Below are positions 1 to 5,111 of a stretch of 6,386 nucleotides of DNA, piece after piece. Every line of letters begins with the position of its first letter. Position 1 is the first letter of the stretch. Below the pieces are notes generated by a model. That model made no database searches. It was not told the origin of the DNA and saw only the letters and a list, made by a program, of their open reading frames with translations. The stretch spans positions 1 to 6,386 of the forward strand of contig JBILVQ010000181.1 of assembly GCA_044370375.1 (NCBI GenBank), given 5' to 3'. A program made the translations under genes and the position numbers. This stretch comes from JBILVQ01 sp044370375 (lineage in GTDB: Bacteria; Bacteroidota; Bacteroidia; UBA4408).

Positions 1-46
1 ATCCCGAAAGGTTTAGTAAAAGAAGGCTTATTATTAAAGCTCTCAT
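1..46 (-). CDS. Start of a second lipoprotein gene, cut by left edge
   Basis: Only 15 codons are visible: MRALIISLLLLNLSG, then the first base (t) of the next codon. The paralogue starting at 1305 reads MRTLITCCLLLSLCGC, and the lipobox L-S-G followed by a codon beginning with t fits a lipid-bearing Cys (TGT or TGC). The ATG is four bases after the remnant tail-gene stop, the same spacing as in the other copy, and overlaps the TGA of the truncated secreted ORF as ATGA. The rest of the gene, including whether it also carries a carboxypeptidase-regulatory-like domain, lies outside the window. Confidence 0.68.
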   Translation of the reverse strand, partial: MRALIISLLLLNLSG

Positions 47-414
47 ACACTTAATTTTTTGTGGCACTTTTTTTTAAGTCCGCAATTCTTTGAGGTAAGC
101 CTTTCAATGGCTTGGTCTTTTCTGTTTTGAATTACCCAAATAGATATTTTAATGAATCTAATTAAATAGGCTTTGTCTTTTGTTGTACGGTACATGTCTA
201 ACAAGCTCCACCAGGAGTTAATTTTATCATCTGTAAAATTGTAGAAAGTAGAGTAACCATTGCTATAATCAAGCATGCTAAATTCGTTCCCCACAATATC
301 GTAGGTTTCCTTTAAGCGAAGTTGATCCGTTTGAGCGAATGATTCCAAAAAAGGTTGAAACCCTAAAAGAAAGATAATACATTTTATCTTAAAATGGCTA
401 CTTAAATTCTGCAT
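43..414 (-). pseudogene. Truncated secreted protein fragment, possibly alpha/alpha-toroid N-terminus, with shifted tail
   Basis: A 123-aa ORF from the ATG at 414. A TTG start at 513 is open but would read through the preceding lipoprotein and lose the signal peptide. MQNLSSHFKIKCIIFLLGFQPFLESFAQ is a Sec signal with likely cleavage before Gln28. Residues 66-100 (NSWWSLLDMYRTTKDKAYLIRF...QNRKD, abridged) resemble the first helical pair of alpha/alpha-toroid proteins such as glycan-active enzymes ('LLDMY..TKDKKYL..F'). Those proteins run to several hundred residues, so this looks like an N-terminal stump; the family call is tentative. From codon 109 the DNA is the 3' end of the tail-domain gene read in the wrong frame, giving the Lys/Cys-rich end KNCGLKKKCHKKLSV. 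The TGA overlaps the next ATG (ATGA). It may still be translated and serve coupling. Confidence 0.5.
51..89 (-). pseudogene. Remnant 3' end of a second tail-domain gene
   Basis: Read in the frame matching the orphan-domain gene, this stretch encodes RIADLKKSATKN and a TAA stop. The intact copy (1310-1348) ends RIAALEKTATKN and TAA, so 9 of 12 residues agree and the stop and 4-nt spacer are conserved. Upstream of base 90 the similarity ends abruptly and a different gene begins, so only the last 12 codons of this copy survive. This is direct evidence of a deletion or replacement that removed the rest of the gene. Confidence 0.7.
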
Positions 415-857
415 AAATTCGGTTGGTTTTTTTTTGGTGCAAGTCGAAAAATGGAATTTTGATTTGCCAAGTGAGTATTCACTTTGCGATAATAGTAGTT
501 GGAGTCTTGACAAGCATAAAATTTATAATTTTCAGTATTAAAGGATGATCCTTCCTCTGTTTTAAATATTGTATACTCCATAGCAATTTTCTTTGTTATC
601 ATTGAATTTGTAGGAGCATAATATTTTAAGACTTGAATAACGGTATCAGGCAATCCTGTGCGTTCCTTAAATTTGAAAACGTAACCCCAATAGTTTAGAT
701 ATGCTCCTACACTTCTGTTGTCACGGACTAATATTTCTAAACTAGTCTCCATTTGGTAAGTTCCACTTGAAGGAATGTTTTTTTCCTTTTTGCAACTAGG
801 TATTATTGCAATGAGAGAAATAATTCCAATGAAATATTTAATTTTTAATAATCGCAT
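402..857 (-). CDS. Small lipoprotein of unknown function
   Basis: A 151-aa ORF that I do not recognise. The N-terminus MRLLKIKYFIGIISLIAIIPSCKKEK is a lipoprotein signal with Cys22 (lipobox I-P-S-C) and the basic/acidic residues after Cys common in Bacteroidota lipoproteins. The mature part is rich in Tyr, Asn and Thr, with alternating hydrophobic residues (YQMETSLEILVRDN, LNYWGYVFKFKERTG, KKIAMEYTIFKTEEG) suggesting a mostly beta fold. There are no catalytic motifs. It starts within the last codons of the upstream lipoprotein (20-nt overlap), and its end overlaps the next ORF by 13 nt, so the whole left block is probably one transcript with coupled translation. The base composition is AT-rich: 16 G/C of 60 at 481-540. 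Confidence 0.6.
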   Translation of the reverse strand: MRLLKIKYFIGIISLIAIIPSCKKEKNIPSSGTYQMETSLEILVRDNRSVGAYLNYWGYVFKFKERTGLPDTVIQVLKYYAPTNSMITKKIAMEYTIFKTEEGSSFNTENYKFYACQDSNYYYRKVNTHLANQNSIFRLAPKKNQPNLCRI

Positions 858-1305
858 CTATCCTGTTTTTTCTCCCCGTTTTTATTTTATTCTTTTTATT
901 TCCTATTTCATTTTCATTGGTTCGCAGGAATTCAACTTCGGTGGTTTCTGATAACATTCCAATAAGGTGCCCTGTGCTATTTAAATCAGTGAATTCTCTG
1001 GAAATACAAATGAAATAATCCGAAAAATCTTTTGGATAACCTTCAGGTCTAGGATCATCTTTAAATTTAAAATCAAAACTACCCTCTGAATTCGTTTCTA
1101 CAATCAAAACAAGATTAATATTTCCAGCAGAAGAACTTGTTCCCTCCGAGGTTTTAAAAACCTGAACCAATTTCACATATACTCCAGAGGCAGGTGATCC
1201 ATCAGCATACCTAACAGTTCCTTCTACCTTTGTAGAAATTTTGTGGTCAAATTTAGCACAGCCGCATAGGCTTAGTAATAAACAGCATGTTATTAAGGTT
1301 CTCAT
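838..1305 (-). CDS. Lipoprotein with carboxypeptidase-regulatory-like domain
   Basis: A 155-aa predicted lipoprotein. The signal peptide MRTLITCCLLLSLCGC has a good lipobox (L-C-G-C, lipid Cys16). The mature part contains VEGTVRYADGSPASGVYVKLVQV (27-49) followed by ETNSEGSFDFKF (70-81). This is the strand-turn-strand pattern of the CarboxypepD_reg / Ig-like beta-sandwich common in Bacteroidota surface proteins. The C-terminal 30 residues are Lys/Asn-rich and look unstructured. A binding or structural role at the cell surface or outer membrane is inferred; there is no enzyme motif. The start lies four bases after the orphan-domain stop, and the last 20 bases overlap the next lipoprotein gene. 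The first codons are closely similar to those of the partial gene at 1-46, so the two are probably paralogues. Confidence 0.72.
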   Translation of the reverse strand: MRTLITCCLLLSLCGCAKFDHKISTKVEGTVRYADGSPASGVYVKLVQVFKTSEGTSSSAGNINLVLIVETNSEGSFDFKFKDDPRPEGYPKDFSDYFICISREFTDLNSTGHLIGMLSETTEVEFLRTNENEIGNKKNKIKTGRKNRIDAIIKN

Positions 1306-1349
1306 ACACTTAATTTTTTGTGGCAGTTTTTTCTAAGGCTGCAATTCTT
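1260..1349. repeat. Direct repeat copy A (tail-gene end / lipoprotein start)
   Basis: This covers the last codons of the orphan tail-domain gene, the 4-nt spacer and the signal-peptide codons of the lipoprotein. It aligns without gaps to 1-90 at an offset of 1259. The core 1290-1349 matches 31-90 at 54 of 60 positions; the flank 1260-1289 matches at 19 of 30, as expected for diverging signal-peptide codons. Similarity stops sharply at 1349, inside the tail-domain gene. Confidence 0.85.
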
Positions 1350-1654
1350 GCCTCTAATTGCAAGATGTACAAATAGCTTTCTTCTAATTTTTTGAGAATA
1401 CTTGCATCCATGGTGGCGAGGTTATAATGGCCTATATCTTTCAGTTCTGCCTCGGAGGGAATTTCAGGGAGATGCTTTTCTATCAAAAGGAATTTCCTTA
1501 GTTCACTAAAACTTAAAAGCGCGTAATCTTTTTCAAAAACATAGTCGCGCCAAATGCTATTGGCTTGAGGTATAACTTTTATTTGTCGGGCCAATATTTG
1601 GCCTTCAACATGGTGTTTAAAATTTAAGATTCGTCTCATCAATTCCTTAATCAT
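1310..1654 (-). CDS. Orphan 'tail-fibre-like' C-terminal domain protein, N-terminus missing
   Basis: A 114-aa ORF that corresponds to the C-terminal module seen at the end of many long Bacteroidota surface or adhesin-like proteins. The order fits that module: HVEGQILARQIKV (15-27, like the common L.V.G.I.A.EI.V strand), WRDYVFEKDYALLSFSEL (35-52), EKHLPEIPSEAEL (59-71), then MDASILKKLEESYLYILQLEARIAALEK (82-109), a coiled coil likely to trimerise. In typical proteins a long beta-rich region precedes it. Here an in-frame stop lies five codons upstream of the ATG, and no signal peptide is visible, so this is either a relic or a stand-alone chaperone or oligomerisation piece. The start is uncertain: ATG at 1654 lies inside the palindrome, and ATG at 1639 has AAGGA in front of it. 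Its TAA is followed four bases later by the next gene's ATG. The same 3' end recurs at 51-90. Confidence 0.65.
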   Translation of the reverse strand: MIKELMRRILNFKHHVEGQILARQIKVIPQANSIWRDYVFEKDYALLSFSELRKFLLIEKHLPEIPSEAELKDIGHYNLATMDASILKKLEESYLYILQLEARIAALEKTATKN

Positions 1655-1661
1655 TAAGGAA
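1643..1661. promoter_or_regulatory. 19-bp perfect palindrome over a start codon
   Basis: On the plus strand ttccttaat (1643-1651), a single central base (1652) and attaaggaa (1653-1661) form two 9-base arms that are exact reverse complements. The ATG at 1654-1652 of the orphan-domain gene sits in the centre. The minus-strand arm contains AAGGA, four bases before an alternative in-frame ATG at 1639. It could be a repressor operator or an RNA hairpin that hides the start or ribosome site. A single-base loop is too tight for an ideal RNA hairpin, so a DNA operator is at least as likely. The function is inferred; the symmetry is seen directly. Confidence 0.45.
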
Positions 1662-1739
1662 CGAAGTTATTAAAAAACTGCGAATAAGGAAATTTATTTT
1701 TCTTTTCCCTGTTTTCCAGCCTTGATGCTATTTTGGGGA
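1655..1739. other. 85-bp intergenic gap between operon and left block
   Basis: This is the only non-overlapping space of any size in the window. On the minus strand it is purine-rich in the middle and AT-rich. I found no strong GC hairpin followed by a T-run, so a rho-independent terminator is not supported; a 5-bp GGAAA/TTTCC pairing is too weak to call. TAACTTCG, just upstream of the next start, differs by one base from the Bacteroidota -7 consensus TAnnTTTG, but I see no matching TTTG or TTG at the -33 distance, so a promoter here is possible but not shown. Confidence 0.4.
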
Positions 1740-3050
1740 TTACTGCATCATTCTTAATTCCGGATAAGCCATTATTTTTTCTTTGGCTGCCCCTTTCGCC
1801 ATGGCTTTTTCCATCGCCTGAAGTGCCAATCCTTTTTGTGCGCTGCGGGCATAAAATCTACTTAATAATATCCAGGCCTCGGCATTATCAGGGTCGCATA
1901 GGGTGTACAACTGGGCAATGTATCCCGCTCTTGCACTTTCCTTTTCTAATTCTTTGTTACCGGCCGAATAACATAACAAACTTAAAAACCCCAAAATCCT
2001 TTTGTTCGCCAATGCCTTTTCTCCCTGCCCTAAGGTATCGGCACGCCAAGCAGCAATTTTTAGCTTCCATGCATCCATGTCTAAACGCCCCATGTCAGCA
2101 CTTATTTCCTTTATCTGCCGCTCTTCAAAATTTCTCCATTTTTTTCTTTCCCCTATCTCTTTTTGGCTTTCTTCCGCCTGCAATAATTGTGTTAGTTTTT
2201 CTTCGCAGGACAAGCATCGTCCACCCGATAACCTGGCTCGGCTTAACAAGTATTCTTGGTCAGCTATTTTTTCGAAACTGCTTTTCGAAGTCCCGCCTTC
2301 CAAATAGGCCATTATCTTATCTCCTGCAATGTTAATTTGCATCGGAGCCAAACCTGCCATCCATACCAAGGCCTTACGCATTTCTTCGTAGGGCGCCCAT
2401 TGGTGCACTCCTTTAAAGGCATGCAAGTGAAAAAGAAAATTGGTTTTGTTCAATGCCTGCCCTAAGTTTTCCATTTCATTCAGGTTCATGTCGGCATTGC
2501 CGTATAGTCCGTAAAAAGCAAAATATTTGCTCATTACTTCCGGAATTAGCGGGAATCCTGCACTGTTACCAATGATTCCCCTGAAGGCTTCTCCTGCTGC
2601 TAAAAAACTTACCGCTTGTCGGGCCCCACCCGAAAATCCTCCACCAATCATTCGCAATGAATCTACCGGTAAATTGGCCATTACATCTTTTTTTATACTC
2701 ACCCAACCCTTTAAAGCAGACGATGGATCAATGTTGTTGCTGTGGTAATTGCTGCAAACCAATACCCAGCCTAATTCTTTACTTAGGTTTTTATACTGTT
2801 CCAAACATCCACGTCCATTGCCTGCCGGATCAAACAGGAATACCACCGGAACTTTTTCTCCCGACCCCGCTGCTACTGTATAGGAATAGGAAATGCCGTC
2901 TTTTGTGGTCTTGGTAAACACCGTCATCTCTTCAGATGATTTTTGCTCTTTGCTTTTCTCTTCGGCAAGTTGATCATCCTTCTGCTGTTGATTTTGTTTG
3001 CAGGCAAATCCTATCGTTAGCAAAACAGCAAGGAGGATGAATTTCTGCAT
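1740..3050 (-). CDS. Lipoprotein with alpha/beta-hydrolase domain and TPR-like C-terminus
   Basis: A 436-aa predicted lipoprotein. I start it at the ATG at 3050 because this gives a signal peptide (MQKFILLAVLLTIGFAC, lipid Cys17) and a TGATG overlap with the GTPase stop. A longer in-frame extension to 3245 would only read through the GTPase gene in another frame. After a polar linker (18-45) comes an alpha/beta-hydrolase core: VVFLFDPAGNG (69-79, strand and oxyanion loop), GGGFSGG with nucleophile Ser140, YGNADMN with candidate acid Asp187, and KGVHQW with His216. The catalytic triad is therefore present, and the layout resembles LpqC/dienelactone-hydrolase-like esterases. Residues 260-436 are helical, include a CLSC pair (279-282), and end in a TPR-like repeat (NAEAWILLSRFYARSAQKG, 389-407). 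The substrate is unknown. It is the last gene of the coupled operon; an 85-bp gap follows. Confidence 0.8.
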   Translation of the reverse strand: MQKFILLAVLLTIGFACKQNQQQKDDQLAEEKSKEQKSSEEMTVFTKTTKDGISYSYTVAAGSGEKVPVVFLFDPAGNGRGCLEQYKNLSKELGWVLVCSNYHSNNIDPSSALKGWVSIKKDVMANLPVDSLRMIGGGFSGGARQAVSFLAAGEAFRGIIGNSAGFPLIPEVMSKYFAFYGLYGNADMNLNEMENLGQALNKTNFLFHLHAFKGVHQWAPYEEMRKALVWMAGLAPMQINIAGDKIMAYLEGGTSKSSFEKIADQEYLLSRARLSGGRCLSCEEKLTQLLQAEESQKEIGERKKWRNFEERQIKEISADMGRLDMDAWKLKIAAWRADTLGQGEKALANKRILGFLSLLCYSAGNKELEKESARAGYIAQLYTLCDPDNAEAWILLSRFYARSAQKGLALQAMEKAMAKGAAKEKIMAYPELRMMQ

Positions 3051-3958
3051 CAATAATATGTAGCGACCCATTGGTAAAAATTGAAATTTTTTTCTTTTTG
3101 TTTTTCTTTTAATTGTTGGTCTAATTGCAGGCGTTGTATGTCTTTCATGCGATGATCGCGAATCAAACGATAGGCCTTTTCCAATAAAAGAAATTCTTTT
3201 TTTGTTTGTTGAATCAAAGGCAAAGCTTTTAGCACGTTTTCCCACAAGGCAGCAATCCCTTCTTCCTGTGATGCAACTGTTTTTAAAACCCTTTCATAAG
3301 GAATTTTTTCTCCAGGATGTCTCAAATTTTCAAAGAGGTTTTTTCTGAAAGTGTCCGCTCCCGGCCTATCGGCCTTGTTTATTACAAACAAGTCGCCTAT
3401 TTCCATGATGCCCGATTTTATCTGCTGAATTTCATCTCCGGCTTCAGGTACCAAAACCAAAATAGTACAGTCGGCCAATCCTGCAATCTCTACTTCCGAT
3501 TGTCCTACGCCAACGGTTTCTACCAAAATATAATCGAATGCTGCCGCCTTCATTACATCACAGACTTCAATGATTTTTGAGGATAAGCCTCCCAAAGAAC
3601 CCCGGGTGGCCAGCGAACGAATAAAAACATTGCCTTCATTAAAGTGCCTGCTCATTCTCACCCGATCACCCAGCAACGAACCCATGTTAAAAGGAGAGGT
3701 AGGATCCACGGCAATTACTCCAATTTTTTTTCCTTGTTTACTCAGATGACTAATCAGTCCATCCAACAAAGTGCTTTTGCCTGCGCCCGGAGGACCTGTG
3801 AAACCAATCACCGGAGTAGGGTTGTTTGTGCTCAAAGAACTTAAGATGGCAAGGCTTCCTTCCAGGTCATTTTCTACAATAGAAATGCATCTGGACAATG
3901 TCCTAAAATCTCCTTCTTTTAATTTTTGAAGAGCGCTTTGTACAACCGGTGACGACAT
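3050..3958 (-). CDS. meaB: MeaB/ArgK-family P-loop GTPase (methylmalonyl-CoA mutase-associated)
   Basis: A 302-aa G3E-class GTPase. In characterised members it gates cobalamin delivery to, and protects, adenosylcobalamin-dependent methylmalonyl-CoA mutase. Visible motifs in order: Walker A GPPGAGKST (55-63); VDPTSPF..GSLLGDRVRM (84-102), the family switch region; FIRSLATRGSLGGLS (112-126); Walker B with the family signature ILVETVGVGQSE (144-155); PEAGDEIQQIKSGIMEIGD (171-189); and base-specificity NKAD (194-197). These together are diagnostic for MeaB/ArgK; the older name 'LAO/AO transport kinase' is misleading. The C-terminus is a short helical stretch rich in Lys and Gln ending WVATYY, and the protein is slightly shorter than the roughly 330 aa of well-known homologues. 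No mutase subunit lies beside it. It overlaps the desulfurase stop (TAATG) and the next lipoprotein start (TGATG) by one base each. Confidence 0.93.
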   Translation of the reverse strand: MSSPVVQSALQKLKEGDFRTLSRCISIVENDLEGSLAILSSLSTNNPTPVIGFTGPPGAGKSTLLDGLISHLSKQGKKIGVIAVDPTSPFNMGSLLGDRVRMSRHFNEGNVFIRSLATRGSLGGLSSKIIEVCDVMKAAAFDYILVETVGVGQSEVEIAGLADCTILVLVPEAGDEIQQIKSGIMEIGDLFVINKADRPGADTFRKNLFENLRHPGEKIPYERVLKTVASQEEGIAALWENVLKALPLIQQTKKEFLLLEKAYRLIRDHRMKDIQRLQLDQQLKEKQKEKNFNFYQWVATYY

Positions 3959-5109
3959 TATTGATTTTCTTTCAATTGTTGCAGGATGTCTTTTGCTTTG
4001 TTGGCAGCATCCTGAACTTGCTCAAAGGTATTATCTTTCCCGAAACTAAAACGCAGTGAGGCCGATGCCTGTTCCTTGTTCAGGCCCATGGCGCTTAGTA
4101 CATGTGATGGTTCAGCAAGGGCCGAGCTACAGGCAGAGCCGGTTGCAATGGCCATAAAAGAGAATTTCTTCAGTAGCTCGGCTGCCCTGAAATCTTCAAA
4201 AAGAATATTGCTCGTGTTCGGCAATCTGGAGCGGGTAGAACCATTGATATAAGCTCTTCCATCCTCGGTAAGTTGTTGTTCAAACCAGGTTCTGATTCTC
4301 GAAACATGCGCTCCCCAATTCCATGTGTTTTCTTTGGCAAGAGCCGCTGCTGCTCCCAACCCCACAATGCCCGGAACGTTTAGGGTGCCCGGCCTCAATC
4401 CCTTTTCCTGTCCTCCGCCCTGCATAGCAGGCAGCAATTGCACCCTTGGATTCTTTCTCCTCAAGAATAAGGCCCCTGTTCCTTTGGGTCCATACATTTT
4501 ATGAGCAGAAATACATGCCAAATCTATTCCCAATTCGTTTATATCCAACATCATTTTTCCCGGTGCCTGTGTCAAATCGCTAAACACAAAAGCTCCTTGT
4601 TCATGTGCCATGGCTGCAATTTCCTTTAATGGAAAAACAACTCCTGTTTCATTGTTCGCCAGGGCAGCAACCACACAGAGAACGCTTGTATCAAGATGGT
4701 CTTTTAGCGTTTGCAAATCGGGCAAACCGAAGCGGTCCACTTTCAGTAATTTAATATGGGCGCCAAGGGTTGCAAGGTAATCCAGGGTGCCCAACACCGC
4801 TTTGTGCTCTGTTTCGTAACTGATAATGGTTTTTCTTTCCTTTTCAAATCTTTGGTATAAACCGGTAAGTCCCAGGTGAATTCCTTCTGTTGAACCAGCG
4901 GTAAAAATGATTTCAGAAGATTCGGCTCCTAAAAGATCGGCCACTTTTTCTCGCGCCATTTCACAAGCCTTGGAAGCCGACCAGCCATAAGGATGCACAG
5001 CACTGGATGCATTTCCGTATTGCTCAGAAAAATAGGGAAGCATGGCCTGCAGAACCGTTGGGTCAACCGCAGTGGTAGCATTGTTGTCGAAATAATAAGG
5101 GTTATTCAT
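3958..5109 (-). CDS. Cysteine desulfurase, class V aminotransferase (IscS/NifS type)
   Basis: PLP enzyme that takes sulfur from L-cysteine, leaving alanine and an enzyme persulfide used for Fe-S clusters or thiolation. At 383 aa it is near full length for the family (about 380-405). Visible signatures: N-terminal YFDNNATTAVDP; EH at 101-102 (PLP-stacking His); ANNETG at 151-156; SDLTQAPGK with Asp178 and Gln181 contacting the cofactor; SAHKMYGPKG with Lys204 as the Schiff-base lysine; GGGQEKGLRPGTLNVPGIVG at 231-250; catalytic-loop ATGSACSS with Cys327; and SLRFSFG near the C-terminus. The segment usually GATESNN reads GSTEGIHL here, a modest departure. The loop spacing around Cys327 matches IscS rather than SufS. 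No IscU, IscA or Suf partner is in the window, so cluster assembly versus tRNA thiolation cannot be settled. Its TAA shares one base with the downstream GTPase ATG. Confidence 0.93.
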   Translation of the reverse strand: MNNPYYFDNNATTAVDPTVLQAMLPYFSEQYGNASSAVHPYGWSASKACEMAREKVADLLGAESSEIIFTAGSTEGIHLGLTGLYQRFEKERKTIISYETEHKAVLGTLDYLATLGAHIKLLKVDRFGLPDLQTLKDHLDTSVLCVVAALANNETGVVFPLKEIAAMAHEQGAFVFSDLTQAPGKMMLDINELGIDLACISAHKMYGPKGTGALFLRRKNPRVQLLPAMQGGGQEKGLRPGTLNVPGIVGLGAAAALAKENTWNWGAHVSRIRTWFEQQLTEDGRAYINGSTRSRLPNTSNILFEDFRAAELLKKFSFMAIATGSACSSALAEPSHVLSAMGLNKEQASASLRFSFGKDNTFEQVQDAANKAKDILQQLKENQ

Positions 5110-5111
5110 TG

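Larger units (their letters stand above)
1..90. repeat. Direct repeat copy B (tail-gene remnant / lipoprotein start)
   Basis: Second copy of the gene junction, with mismatches to copy A in the core at 38, 40, 67, 74, 79 and 81 only. The change at 74 and its neighbours create a run of eight T (A on the coding strand) at 68-75 that copy A lacks. The repeat continues to the window edge, so its outer limit is not visible. The inner limit at base 90 is the fusion point with the truncated secreted-protein ORF. Confidence 0.85.

Noticed and set aside
1..1349. Interpretation of the repeats as insertion-sequence ends or a CRISPR array
   Set aside because: The repeats are direct, only two, lie inside coding sequence with matching frames, and no transposase or regular spacers are present.
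1690..1722. GGAAA/TTTCC pairing after the hydrolase gene as a terminator
   Set aside because: The 5-bp AT-rich stem has a long loop and no following T-run, so it is too weak to call.
1733..2335. 200-codon plus-strand ORF
   Set aside because: It is antisense to the hydrolase lipoprotein gene; its product is rich in Phe, Pro, Leu and Cys, as expected of a reversed coding frame, and no domain is recognisable.
2002..2917. Further plus-strand ORFs of 69-101 codons
   Set aside because: All are antisense to the hydrolase gene, overlap each other in different frames, and lack coherent domains.
3051..3245. In-frame N-terminal extension of the hydrolase lipoprotein, giving 501 aa
   Set aside because: The extension lies wholly inside the GTPase gene in another frame, is strongly basic without domain sense, and would bury the lipoprotein signal peptide that begins at 3050.
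3317..3844. Plus-strand ORFs of 66-87 codons opposite the GTPase
   Set aside because: They are antisense to strongly conserved GTPase motifs; no signal or domain is visible.
4170..4367. 65-codon minus-strand ORF inside the desulfurase gene
   Set aside because: It is an alternate frame of a well-supported conserved enzyme.
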